Origin: Oleiagrimonas sp. C23AA
Lineage (GTDB): Bacteria > Pseudomonadota > Gammaproteobacteria > Xanthomonadales > Rhodanobacteraceae
Direction of reading: 5' to 3'
Length of the DNA stretch: 64,000 nucleotides
NCBI RefSeq assembly: GCF_011759385.1
Contig: NZ_JAARLY010000006.1
Span: forward strand, 62,001-126,000
The position numbers were made by a program, and so were the translations under genes. Numbering within the stretch: position 1 is the stretch's first letter; each line of letters starts with the position of its first letter. Below the pieces are notes generated by a model. It did no database searches. It was not told where the DNA came from and saw nothing but the letters and a program-made list of their open reading frames with translations. This document shows, in pieces, positions 47,501 through 56,933 of this stretch.

Positions 47501-47737
47501 CATCTGCGATTTCAGGATACCGGTGACGCTGACTGCCTTCAGGTTTTCGGCCTTCTTGGGGTTCTTGGCGTTGGCCGGGCTGGCGCTGGTGTTGTCGGAG
47601 GTCTGGCCGCTGGCAGGCTTGGGACTTCGGGCATGACTGTCGCCTTTCGACGGGTTGCTGGCCAGCGCCGGCCCGCTTGCGGCCAGCGCCAGCGTGATGC
47701 TGGCGTACAGAACACTCTTGCTGATTACTGCTCTCAC
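44546..47737 (-). CDS. TonB-dependent receptor, glycan-uptake type
   Basis: The 1063-residue outer-membrane receptor has a signal peptide (VLYASITLALAASGPALA), a linker rich in Ser, Lys and Asn, a plug (about 70-210) with AVSVTGILKSQMQAIELKR and DSLQRITGVQVGRNAGEGT, and a long barrel ending in MAGVRFHF with terminal Phe. This size and plug type match Xanthomonadales carbohydrate receptors. The GTG at 47737 is preceded by GGAGG eight bases away; the frame open to 47845 is not used. Its partner genes are probably the GH2 enzyme upstream and the symporter downstream. Confidence 0.9.
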   Translation of the reverse strand: MRAVISKSVLYASITLALAASGPALASNPSKGDSHARSPKPASGQTSDNTSASPANAKNPKKAENLKAVSVTGILKSQMQAIELKRTAPNIQDSITSVNIGELPDVTIADSLQRITGVQVGRNAGEGTTINIRGLPEVTTLINGESFITASNIYSIQPNYQTLPSSLFAGADVMKSPTASMLTSGISGTVNLRTRQPWDLPFGWTTAGSLEAGRGQVAGKTKPNGNILVGYNDHGNWGFLVGASYSDFVHSNDVQGWQPNQTGRVAGENASSANADGLGYLTGWSGSPVPSQITQFANGSVDVNGDGKADGAFYSPPRFKPTQDTVQPKRTGLNAAFQYGFDNGLTFTADGFFNHQVQTDQSIGVYTLPVSQTSPTSLPLTSRGTGAIFTNPFNTPGEQDGDWNQQFYTVQKYNVVVGDSEPESTAIRTNSYARNFNTDLKFDNGGPFTGDLRWINASASQQTDQMSIDMSDGNGSQWPNVLKSGVSLPSTVYVHPANEGGNFAFNPNGFPQYAYGETVDWTGQNPVVTVPQSVQSRLGQESTYVVKSIYGNGSKAATSMNVVRADGHFRFTPDFSLDFGARNSIRSASLNSYVFAAHKFAGNGASDPDGCLVRWTTSDIILNGGGIDGACTASNADGYFRGNELMGPVSQLPGFISDNMMKISNVAQTPGVVGWGVDPAAMKNPYDFYNVTQGGTATRVTDPASSWDLQVKERALYAQANFQGTIAGLPFSGNAGFRYIRTNLDVRQNLTGAARPYGLPQANAGAIRTHRQYDDILPAINVSVDLTPKLKLRLAGSKNMMPLSLDQWGGGFSRSFQTTTLADGTAVQAVTGASSGGNPQLNPWRSENFGASLSYYMNRSSMISLAAFRIRVSSFIVQSSAISCDIPDQDGVVRRCVDVTEPVQGTGTTLHGLEANYSQHLDFLPGFLSHTGFQINGTYSPSDTGKKDLAGNAIPFPDNSKKSANLILYYQDSRLQARVAANYRSRRAVAENYAGITGLEVYQKPTTYVDASISYQFTPNFQAYVQAQNLTNERQKFYLVWPDEKYYSNLSERYYMAGVRFHF

Positions 47738-47906
47738 GGCTCGTTCCTCCGTTCCATTCCGTGGTGGTGACCAACGGCTGGGCGTCCAGCGCTGGCGACT
47801 GCCGGCGAACCTTGGTTGCACACCTGTGGGATGGCCCGCTGGCAAGGGGTGCCGGTATACCCTCCGGCTTCAATGAGTGAGCGTGGTGTTGCTTTTCTGG
47901 TGGCGT

Positions 47907-47921
47907 TGACAGCGCTGGACA
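47907..47921. promoter_or_regulatory. Candidate operator upstream of the TonB-dependent receptor
   Basis: TGACAGCGCTGGACA is an imperfect palindrome with an 8-bp CAGCGCTG core, about 170 bp before the receptor start. Its left arm equals the TGACAGCGCTG half of LacI-type NagR sites known from Xanthomonas GlcNAc genes. The rest of 47738-48061 shows no gene. Confidence 0.35.
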
Positions 47922-48061
47922 TTTTGGCTGGCAGTGATGCCCAAAAATGGCCGCGCATCCGGGGGCGTGCGCGTCAAACGCCGATGCGTTTGTTAGGTGA
48001 TGGTGTCCGTTGTTCTTGGCGCCCGCGGCCGCCTTGCGGCATGCCGCGCGCGCCATCTGTT

Positions 48062-51000
48062 CTAAGAATGAGGCGTGCTTGGGGATAGGGTGGTGGCCTG
48101 TACGTTCCAGCCGCGCAGCTTCAGCTTCGCGTGGTCAAGTCGGTTCGGGTCGTCTACCGAGATGCGCACCGTGCGCTTTTCGCCAGGCGCAAGGCTGATG
48201 TAGTTGGCGCTGTAGTAGGCCGGCAGAATGCGCTGCCCGTGGGCATCGACCAGGGTGAGTTTGGTTTCCAGCGCCATGTGGCTGGAGCGGTTGCGCAGGT
48301 TGACCTCAAGCGTGTGCTCGGGACCGGCGTGCATGGCCGCCTCCAGCGCTACTTCGGGCAGGCGGTCCAGCTGTTTCAGGTCGGCCGGCGTCTGCGTGGC
48401 CCAGTAGAAGTTGCGCGAGAGCAACTGGCCGTCTGCGCCCCGCAGCTTCAGCGCCACGAATACCAGCGGCTGGCTGGCCAGCAGGTGGCCGAGTTTCGCC
48501 TTTGCATGCACCGGCGTCACCGAGGTGGCGCCAGCGTCGAGCGTTGTGGTGGTGCTGGCCAGCTTCTGCCCGTGCAGGTTGTAGACGGTGATCTGGGCGT
48601 CCAAACCGGGCAGGCGCTTGGCGGTGTTGTTGATCACGGCAATGCGGTGATCGGGCAGATCCATCTGGATGTGCACCGGCTCGGCGGACTTCATGGCACC
48701 GAAATACGCGGCGTTGGTGTCGTAGTCGTGGCTGTACAGCTGCCACATGGTGCTGGGCCAGGCCGGCTGGCTCATCCACAGCATGCGGCCGCTGTCGCGC
48801 GACCACAGGTGCGCATTCATGCCCTCGAAAATGGCGCGGTAGGTGACGTAGTTCATCATCTGCGCCTTGCGCGCAAAGTCGGCCAGGCTGGTCGGCTTGC
48901 CAAATTTGGTGCGCATGGCCTGCATGAAACTGGCCACATCGCCGTTACTGGCCTGATGCCAGTCGTGATAGGCCCAGTCGTCGCTGATCGGCCATTGGTC
49001 GGCCTTGGGCATCATCGCCTTGAACGCTTCCAGGGTCGGGAACGACGACGAGCCGGTTTCCACCGAAAAACCCTGCGCCAGCTTGGTGAAATAGTCGGCC
49101 GGTGGGCGGTAGTTGTACGGCCCGCTGCCTTGCAGGTTGATGCGGTTGGAGCTGGGCATGTAAAGCCGTGTGCCGTCGATCTGCGCAATGGCCTTGTCCA
49201 GGCGCTGGTTGAGTAGCGGTTGCGGCACGCCCTCGTTGCGGCCAAACCACAGCGCCACCGACGGATGGTTGCGGAAGCGGCGAATCACCGCGCGCGCATT
49301 GCGCATGAACAGCGCATCATCCTGCGGCTCGATGTTGTAGTCCTGCGTGGAATCCCAGAAGTCGTTGAACACCAGCAGCCCGTATTTGTCGGCCAGGTCG
49401 TAGAAGGCCGGCTCGGTGCTCTGGCCAATCCAGTTGCGGATCACGTTGAGATGGGCCTTGCGCTGCAGCTTGAAGTACGGCTCCAGGCGCTGCGTCGACA
49501 CGCGCTTGCGCCAGTCGTCCATGCCCCAGCTGCCGCCCTTGATGGCAATGCGCACGCCATTGACGCGGATGGCCAGATACGGCGTCAGGCGGGTGTCGGC
49601 CAGTGGCGTGACCGCCGGTGACTGCGCCGCGCCCGGCATCAGCGAATAGGCCCAGCCGTGCGGTGTCTTGCGGATGGCGCGGTGGCGGATATCGACAATG
49701 CGCGTGTCGCGCTTGCCTTTGCGGTCCAGGTTGATCAGCACGCGCCGCAGCCGGCCTTGCTGATCAAACAGCGACAGCTCGTAGCTGATCTGGCGGATGC
49801 CAAAGTGAAACTGCATCTGGTCCGAGACGGCACCACCGGTGCTCACACTTAGGTGCATCTGGTACAGGTACGGCTGGCCGTAACCGTTGGGCCACCAAAG
49901 ATGCGGATGCTGCACCACCAGCTGCGGGAAGTTGGCCGGATCGAGCGTGACCGTATGCCGCCCCGGGGCGATGGTCACCGCCTTGCTGACGTGCACCTGG
50001 CCAAAGCTGAGCTTCAGCGTGCCGTGGATCGGCTGCGCGCTGGTGTTTTCCAGCGGCACATCCACGCTGATATCGGCGCGGCTGTGATCGGGCGTGGGCA
50101 GGCGCGTTACCACACGCGGCGTATCCAGCTGCACGGCGCCGGTCGCGTGCAGGGTCACCTTCTGCCAAAGCCCGGTTTCCCGGTCGCGTACCGAGGGAAT
50201 CCAGTCCCAGCCTTCGCTGGCCAGAAAGGTGGGGCCATCCAGCTCCATGATGCCGCCATTGGGGCCGGGGCCGGCCGTTAGCGATTCTTCCTGTGGCAAG
50301 CCCGGATGTGGCGGCGGTGAAACGCGCACCGCAATCACGTTGCGCTGGCCCGCGTGCAGCGCCTGGCTGACATCAAAGCGGCCTGGCAGAAAGGCGCCTT
50401 TCACCTTGCCGATGCGCTGCCCGTTCACCCACACCGTGCCGGCGTAGTTGATGCCGCCAAAGTCCAGCGTCAGCCGCTGGCCGGCCAGCGTTGCCGGCAC
50501 ATCGATGGTGGTGCGATACCACCAGTCGTGATGGCCCAGCGACTCGGGGATGGCCATGTTGTTGAGGCCGTAGTCGGGGTTCGGATACACCCCGCGGTTC
50601 ACCAGCGTGGTCAGCACGGTGCCGGGCACCGTGGCCAGATACCAGGCTTTGCCGGGCTGGTAGGTGGCCTGCGACAGGCGGGCGCCATCGGCATCACCAA
50701 GCTGGGTTGCCGAGGCCAGCTGCCAGTCGCCCAGCGTCCAGGTGTGCCAGCCGCTGGCCTTGAAGGCCGGATGCGGCCCCGGCGCATGGCGCACCGGCTG
50801 GGAAAATGGCGCCTTGCTGTGCGGCAAGCTGGACGGCGCCTGCAAGGTGGTCTGGCCGGCCATCTGGCGTGTCTGCACCGGCCAGTGGGGCGAGGCCTGT
50901 GCGTAACGGGTCAGACCATTGGGCGATGATTTGGCGGCGGCCGCGAGCTGGCGCGTGCCCGTCACGCCATCGCGCACAGTGAAATCGGCGATAAGTCCGC

Positions 51001-51547
51001 CAAAATGCGCTGACCTCGATTCACCCGCGTTTTGCGGCCCCAGCGCGATCGTCGGTTTCACTGCCGCATGCGCGGTCTTGTCCTGGCGCACCTTGCGGCC
51101 ATCCACATACAGAGACAGCGTGCCGTGATCGGCCGTTGCCGCCAGGAAATGCCAATGACCCGTGCCTAAAACCTGCGTGGAAACCAGCGTATGGCCGTGA
51201 CCCCACCAGAAGCCGGCATGCCCTTCATGGGTAAAGAAATAGCGCCCGGCGCCATGCGGCGCGCCAACACCGGCCAGCAGGGTATCGGCATCTCCCAGAT
51301 GGTTGGCACGAACCCAGACAGATGCCGTCCAGCTGGCATCGGCCGCCAGCAGCGGTGCGTGCTTGGGCAACGATGCCCTGAGCCCCACGCCACCCTGCAG
51401 CACCTGCGCATTCCACGGGCCATAAACCGTGGCCGGTGCCTTGGTGGCAGCCATGGCCGCACACGCCACCAGCAGCAGCGTTGCCGAGCCGGTCACCCAA
51501 GCCAATGTGCGCGCCGCCCCCTGCGCGTAACCCCTGGGATGGCTCAT
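48062..51547 (-). CDS. LamG-GH2 secreted glycosidase (exo-beta-glucosaminidase/mannosidase-like)
   Basis: The 1161-residue protein has a signal peptide (LAWVTGSATLLLVACAAMAA; the Cys could allow lipidation). A LamG-like lectin domain spans about 60-215 (SWTASVWVRANHLGDADTLL). GH2 modules follow: a sugar-binding domain with NMAIPESLGHHDWWYRTTID, an Ig-like domain, and a barrel with the acid/base Glu in VALWFGRNEG and a probable nucleophile in SVETGSSSFPT. It resembles exo-beta-D-glucosaminidases more than beta-galactosidases. Fusion to an N-terminal LamG domain is notable. The neighbouring receptor suggests oligosaccharide uptake follows cleavage. Confidence 0.82.
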   Translation of the reverse strand: MSHPRGYAQGAARTLAWVTGSATLLLVACAAMAATKAPATVYGPWNAQVLQGGVGLRASLPKHAPLLAADASWTASVWVRANHLGDADTLLAGVGAPHGAGRYFFTHEGHAGFWWGHGHTLVSTQVLGTGHWHFLAATADHGTLSLYVDGRKVRQDKTAHAAVKPTIALGPQNAGESRSAHFGGLIADFTVRDGVTGTRQLAAAAKSSPNGLTRYAQASPHWPVQTRQMAGQTTLQAPSSLPHSKAPFSQPVRHAPGPHPAFKASGWHTWTLGDWQLASATQLGDADGARLSQATYQPGKAWYLATVPGTVLTTLVNRGVYPNPDYGLNNMAIPESLGHHDWWYRTTIDVPATLAGQRLTLDFGGINYAGTVWVNGQRIGKVKGAFLPGRFDVSQALHAGQRNVIAVRVSPPPHPGLPQEESLTAGPGPNGGIMELDGPTFLASEGWDWIPSVRDRETGLWQKVTLHATGAVQLDTPRVVTRLPTPDHSRADISVDVPLENTSAQPIHGTLKLSFGQVHVSKAVTIAPGRHTVTLDPANFPQLVVQHPHLWWPNGYGQPYLYQMHLSVSTGGAVSDQMQFHFGIRQISYELSLFDQQGRLRRVLINLDRKGKRDTRIVDIRHRAIRKTPHGWAYSLMPGAAQSPAVTPLADTRLTPYLAIRVNGVRIAIKGGSWGMDDWRKRVSTQRLEPYFKLQRKAHLNVIRNWIGQSTEPAFYDLADKYGLLVFNDFWDSTQDYNIEPQDDALFMRNARAVIRRFRNHPSVALWFGRNEGVPQPLLNQRLDKAIAQIDGTRLYMPSSNRINLQGSGPYNYRPPADYFTKLAQGFSVETGSSSFPTLEAFKAMMPKADQWPISDDWAYHDWHQASNGDVASFMQAMRTKFGKPTSLADFARKAQMMNYVTYRAIFEGMNAHLWSRDSGRMLWMSQPAWPSTMWQLYSHDYDTNAAYFGAMKSAEPVHIQMDLPDHRIAVINNTAKRLPGLDAQITVYNLHGQKLASTTTTLDAGATSVTPVHAKAKLGHLLASQPLVFVALKLRGADGQLLSRNFYWATQTPADLKQLDRLPEVALEAAMHAGPEHTLEVNLRNRSSHMALETKLTLVDAHGQRILPAYYSANYISLAPGEKRTVRISVDDPNRLDHAKLKLRGWNVQATTLSPSTPHS

Positions 51548-51761
51548 AAGCCAGTCCCCAGCGCGTTGATTCCGTCCAACATGTCATGCATTCCTTCAAA
51601 AGATGCAAAACATTCGCTCCGCGAATGCAGGCGAAGGTATCGCTAACATGTCCTCAGATCAATGACAGATTTGGCATAAGCACGAATCTGGACGCACCAG
51701 GCAGGCAGCGTCGGTCCGTAAGGAGGGTGATGCTGTCCGCGTGCTTGGGTGTATTCGCAAT

Positions 51762-54700
51762 GCGACAAATGACGCAGCCGTGCGGGGTGCGACGTCGATG
51801 CCAAAAGGTCGCGGAAGAACTTGTTCCTATCCGCGCACCCGCGTGGGTGCGACTCGATGAGCTACTGTGCGGTGCGCGTGTAGCTCTCGTTTCTATCCAC
51901 GCACCCGCGTGGGGTGCGACGCGGCGCAGCACGCCGGGGTCTTTGGACTGCACGACGTTTCTATCCGCGCACCGGTGTGGGGTGCGACTGCCATGACGTA
52001 GCACAAGCAATCATCGTCCCAGCGTTTCTATCCGCGCACCCGTGTGGGGTGCGACGAGGCCAAGGCCGAGAGTCCGCGCAGCACCGTGCAGTTTCTATCC
52101 GCGCACCCGTGTGGGGTGCGACGCACTGATACCGAGGTTACCGAGGCAGGCGGCGATGTTTCTATCCGCGCACCCGTGTGGGGTGCGACGGCAGACGGGT
52201 CACGCACGATCTGCACACCGTGGAAGTTTCTATCCGCGCACCCGTGTGGGGTGCGACTCGCGTGATGCGCTTGAGCACGTCGCCTTCGAGGTTTCTATCC
52301 GCGCACCCGTGTGGGGTGCGACACCAAGAACAGGGCGAAAGATGCGGTTGGTGAATGTTTCTATCCGCGCACCCGTGTGGGGTGCGACGCCAAGTCCATC
52401 ATGGCCCGCTACGAGGCGTCAAAGTTTCTATCCGCGCACCCGTGTGGGGTGCGACGCTCGACCGCGAGAGCTTCCAGACCATGGTGCGCGTTTCTATCCG
52501 CGCACCCGTGTGGGGTGCGACCAAGATAGTAACGGCGTTACTCCGTTACATAACGGTTTCTATCCGCGCACCCGTGTGGGGTGCGACCATATGAGCCGGG
52601 CGGCAGCAGCAGCCACATGGTGGTTTCTATCCGCGCACCCGTGTGGGGTGCGACCGCCTCGCTGGCCGCCTTTTCGGCGGCCTCGAAGTGTTTCTATCCG
52701 CGCACCCGTGTGGGGTGCGACCCGCCCATGGCGGCGCTGGAAGCGGCGGCATGAAGCGCGTTTCTATCCGCGCACCCGTGTGGGGTGCGACCGGTCGCTG
52801 ATCACCGACTTTGCCGGCATGGCACAGGTTTCTATCCGCGCACCCGTGTGGGGTGCGACCGCCGAGCGCGTCAGCAAGGACGGCTACCTGGAGCGTTTCT
52901 ATCCGCGCACCCGTGTGGGGTGCGACTCGATCTGCACGATCTGGCCATGCGACTGGGCCTTGTTTCTATCCGCGCACCCGTGTGGGGTGCGACCCACACG
53001 GTCGGGCGGCATGGGCAAGGTGCGAGGCGTTTCTATCCGCGCACCCGTGTGGGGTGCGACCCCGGGCGCGCTGCACGTGCATGCGGTCCACGTAGTTTCT
53101 ATCCGCGCACCCGTGTGGGGTGCGACCACCGCATCTCGCGCTCCGAGCGCATCCGCATGCAGTTTCTATCCGCGCACCCGTGTGGGGTGCGACAAGGTCA
53201 GGTAGTCCGCGTCATCCACGTCCAGGTGGTTTCTATCCGCGCACCCGTGTGGGGTGCGACCCCGTCGTCGCCGGCGAGGGCGCGCCAGGTGGCCATGTTT
53301 CTATCCGCGCACCCGTGTGGGGTGCGACACCAGGACGCCTGCCTACGCATGGCACGCGGGCTGTTTCTATCCGCGCACCCGTGTGGGGTGCGACCAGCGC
53401 CAGGTGATCCTTGAGACCTATCAGGATCTGTTTCTATCCGCGCACCCGTGTGGGGTGCGACCGTGCCGCGTTGTCGCGCCGTTCGGTCGGGATGTCGTTT
53501 CTATCCGCGCACCCGTGTGGGGTGCGACCGGTGGCTTCCACCTGGCGCGCGGCTACGGTACCGACGTTTCTATCCGCGCACCCGTGTGGGGTGCGACGCC
53601 GGGCGCGCTGCACGTGCATGCGGTCCACGTAGTTTCTATCCGCGCACCCGTGTGGGGTGCGACCAGGCGTGCCCGAACCTGATCGCTGATCGTGAAGGGT
53701 TTCTATCCGCGCACCCGTGTGGGGTGCGACCGGCCCAGCGTGGCGTTGTAGGCGTGCAGGATGGAGTTTCTATCCGCGCACCCGTGTGGGGTGCGACCGT
53801 CGGGCAGCGTGTAGATGGCGGTGCTCTCGCGGGTTTCTATCCGCGCACCCGTGTGGGGTGCGACCCTGCTGGCCAAACTGGCCCACGACATCCGTCTGGT
53901 TTCTATCCGCGCACCCGTGTGGGGTGCGACCGGCCGCCGCTTACATCGCCGAACGCGAACAGGAGGTTTCTATCCGCGCACCCGTGTGGGGTGCGACGTG
54001 CTGACTGGGTGCGAACTGCGCCATTGTAGGGTTTCTATCCGCGCACCCGTGTGGGGTGCGACGAGATATAGGCTGGTGCGAGTCACGATGTGCGTCCGGT
54101 TTCTATCCGCGCACCCGTGTGGGGTGCGACGTCGTTGGTGCGGTCGATGGGCGTGGACATGTAGTTTCTATCCGCGCACCCGTGTGGGGTGCGACCACCG
54201 CATCTCGCGCTCCGAGCGCATCCGCATGCAGTTTCTATCCGCGCACCCGTGTGGGGTGCGACGTCACCTCAGGCAACACCGGCATCGTCTCGGAGGTTTC
54301 TATCCGCGCACCCGTGTGGGGTGCGACGCCAAGTACGCGGAAAATACAAGTGTTTCAAGTGTTTCTATCCGCGCACCCGTGTGGGGTGCGACGCGTTGTC
54401 GTAGGCGGTGCGCTCCGTCGTGACGCTGTTTCTATCCGCGCACCCGTGTGGGGTGCGACCCACAGCGCATTGGCACCACTGGCATCGGTGTTGGTGTTTC
54501 TATCCGCGCACCCGTGTGGGGTGCGACTGCAGGATGCGATCCTTGGCAGTGGCGCCAAGGGCGTTTCTATCCGCGCACCCGTGTGGGGTGCGACCACCTG
54601 CAGCTCGCGCCAGCCGCGCTGCCAGGCGGTGTTTCTATCCGCGCACCCGTGTGGGGTGCGACGCAGGATGCGATCCTGGGCAGTGGCGCCAAGGGCGTTT

Positions 54701-56457
54701 CTATCCGCGCACCCGTGTGGGGTGCGACCGTCGTGGCAAGCCTCCCCCCTTCCGAAAGCAGCCGTTTCTATCCGCGCACCCGTGTGGGGTGCGACCTGTT
54801 CCCAGCGCTTCACCGAAGCTTTATAGATGTTTCTATCCGCGCACCCGTGTGGGGTGCGACCCGGCGTAGCCGCGCGATTCGATGGTGCGGCGGAAGTTTC
54901 TATCCGCGCACCCGTGTGGGGTGCGACACCATTGGCCGATGCGTTGGCGCACTGCACGATGTTTCTATCCGCGCACCCGTGTGGGGTGCGACCGGGCGGT
55001 CGGCCGGCGTCAGCGCGTTGTCGTCGTTTCTATCCGCGCACCCGTGTGGGGTGCGACCCGGAGCCAGGCCCAACAGGTGCATGCACTCGTAGTTTCTATC
55101 CGCGCACCCGTGTGGGGTGCGACGTCCTGATGTCAGCGATACATAGGCCGAGGTGATGGCGTTTCTATCCGCGCACCCGTGTGGGGTGCGACTCCTTAGA
55201 ACGAGGCGATGGCGCAAACCAGGGTGTTTCTATCCGCGCACCCGTGTGGGGTGCGACCCGGTGCCGGCGCGAACGAACAATTTGCGTCTCAATGTTTCTA
55301 TCCGCGCACCCGTGTGGGGTGCGACCCGTAGCGGCGGCGCATCAGTTCGTCTCGAAACAAGGTTTCTATCCGCGCACCCGTGTGGGGTGCGACATCAGGC
55401 TCCAGGCGATGTCAGCGGGTCGGCGGTATGTTTCTATCCGCGCACCCGTGTGGGGTGCGACCTGCCCAGTGACGCAGAGGCCGCCGCTTACATCGCAGTT
55501 TCTATCCGCGCACCCGTGTGGGGTGCGACCAGGCGGAAAGGTACAGCCTGGGCTAGTCAAACGTTTCTATCCGCGCACCCGTGTGGGGTGCGACGAGCTG
55601 CGCCAATGTGTCGCGCGGCGCGGCTTCGTGTTTCTATCCGCGCACCCGTGTGGGGTGCGACTTCAGGGATCAGCCACGCGCCAGCGCAAGACTGGTTTCT
55701 ATCCGCGCACCCGTGTGGGGTGCGACCCTTCCTGATGTGCACCGACATTTCCGAATCAGGGAGTTTCTATCCGCGCACCCGTGTGGGGTGCGACCTGAGG
55801 GCAAAATTTTTTGCCCATGAGCATAGATGTTTCTATCCGCGCACCCGTGTGGGGTGCGACTGCCATCGCGGATATCAAGCGCTGTGCAGGTGGAGTTTCT
55901 ATCCGCGCACCCGTGTGGGGTGCGACCGCGCACCGCTGCCATCTGATATCAAACACAGCGTTTCTATCCGCGCACCCGTGTGGGGTGCGACCTGCAGAGT
56001 TTTTGAGATATCGGTGAGTCCGTCCTGTTTCTATCCGCGCACCCGTGTGGGGTGCGACCTGGCCTTGCGCCATGATCGATGCGGTCGCAGAGCGTTTCTA
56101 TCCGCGCACCCGTGTGGGGTGCGACCTTCTTTCTCGAACCCCGCCAGCACCAAAGCTGCCGTTTCTATCCGCGCACCCGTGTGGGGTGCGACGGTCTTCC
56201 CACACTTCGGCCAGGCGGTCATTAATGTTTCTATCCGCGCACCCGTGTGGGGTGCGACTGCTCCAGCACCACGGGCATGGATTCATTGGAGAGTTTCTAT
56301 CCGCGCACCCGTGTGGGGTGCGACGTGAGGCGGTTGGCTCCATTGCCGTTGCAGTGGTGTTTCTATCCGCGCACCCGTGTGGGGTGCGACCACTATGGCT
56401 TTTGATGGCATTTCATGGCCTAGAGGTTTCTATCCGCGCACCCGTGTGGGGTGCGAC
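51762..56457 (-). CRISPR. Type I-C CRISPR array, about 71 repeats
   Basis: The 32-bp repeat (plus strand begins GTTTCTATCC, ends GGGGTGCGAC) recurs every 66-68 bp. I count 68 units from 51957 to 56426; 67 (52024 onward) look identical. Spacers are 34-37 bp. The low-coordinate end decays: 51957 has one change, 51889 two, 51823 a deletion, and 51775-51793 is a half repeat. That marks it as leader-distal, so transcription is on the minus strand from the cas2 side. In that sense the repeat forms a CGCACCC/GGGTGCG stem with an 11-nt handle CGGATAGAAAC, the type I-C form. Spacers 53127 and 54196 are identical; two further pairs differ by one base. Confidence 0.98.
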
Positions 56458-56637
56458 CCGCTTTATCCTAAAGTCTTGTTTGCCAAGACGGAAAACACCT
56501 GTTTGCGCGAAAAGCTTTCAAAGTAAGGTTCTCCGGGCTCTTCATGTGGGATGGGTTGGCAACATTCCTTCCACATCAGTTGCTTGCTGCAGCGCGATCC
56601 GAACGGGAGTTTCGCGTTCGCTAGAGGTTCGCAGTTT
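56458..56637 (-). promoter_or_regulatory. CRISPR leader
   Basis: This is the AT-richer 180-bp stretch between cas2 and the first repeat. It should hold the pre-crRNA promoter and the integration signals for Cas1-Cas2. An inverted repeat GTCTTG-TTTGC-CAAGAC (56473-56489) lies 16 bp from the first repeat. No coding potential is seen. Confidence 0.75.
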
Positions 56638-56928
56638 TCAAAGAACCAGTGGACCTTCCAGATCGAGTGTTGGCTTTGCGCCGATATGCTCGATTTTTCC
56701 CCGCCAATGGCTTCCCAGGTAGTAGAAGCGAAGGCTGTCCAGCTCGGGCTCGATGGTATCCATCAGCCGTTGCCTGATGCTCACCCATTGCGCTGGCTCG
56801 ACATTCAGCTCGAATACCGAGAACTGCACGCGCTGCCCATAGTCCCGGCAGGCTTTGGCGACACGACGAAGCCGCTTTTGACCGCCATCGCTGCTGGTGC
56901 TCACATCGTAACTAACCAATACCAGCAT
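56638..56928 (-). CDS. cas2: CRISPR adaptation protein Cas2
   Basis: The 96-residue ferredoxin-fold protein begins MLVLVSYDVSTSSDGGQKRLRRVAKACRDY, with the conserved Asp after the first strand, and RVQFSVFELNVEPAQW, as in type I-C Cas2. It bridges two Cas1 dimers during spacer integration. The ATG at 56928 gives the standard length; a GTG at 56937 would overlap the cas1 stop as GTGA. It is the last cas gene before the leader. Confidence 0.95.
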   Translation of the reverse strand: MLVLVSYDVSTSSDGGQKRLRRVAKACRDYGQRVQFSVFELNVEPAQWVSIRQRLMDTIEPELDSLRFYYLGSHWRGKIEHIGAKPTLDLEGPLVL

Positions 56929-56933
56929 GGCGG

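Noticed and set aside
54460..54562. Spacers 54460-54495 and 54528-54562 as opposite-strand captures of one site
   Set aside because: Only about 14 of 17 bases align after reverse complementing one; too weak to claim.
51762..56457. Self-targeting spacers against genes in this window
   Set aside because: I looked by eye and found no convincing match outside the array; a proper search was not possible.
51780..56722. Many overlapping open frames with repeated RIAPVWGAT, YPRTRVGCD or LSAHPCGVR units on both strands
   Set aside because: They are translations of the CRISPR repeat in its reading frames, broken by unrelated spacers. No ribosome sites or domain structure; not repeat proteins.
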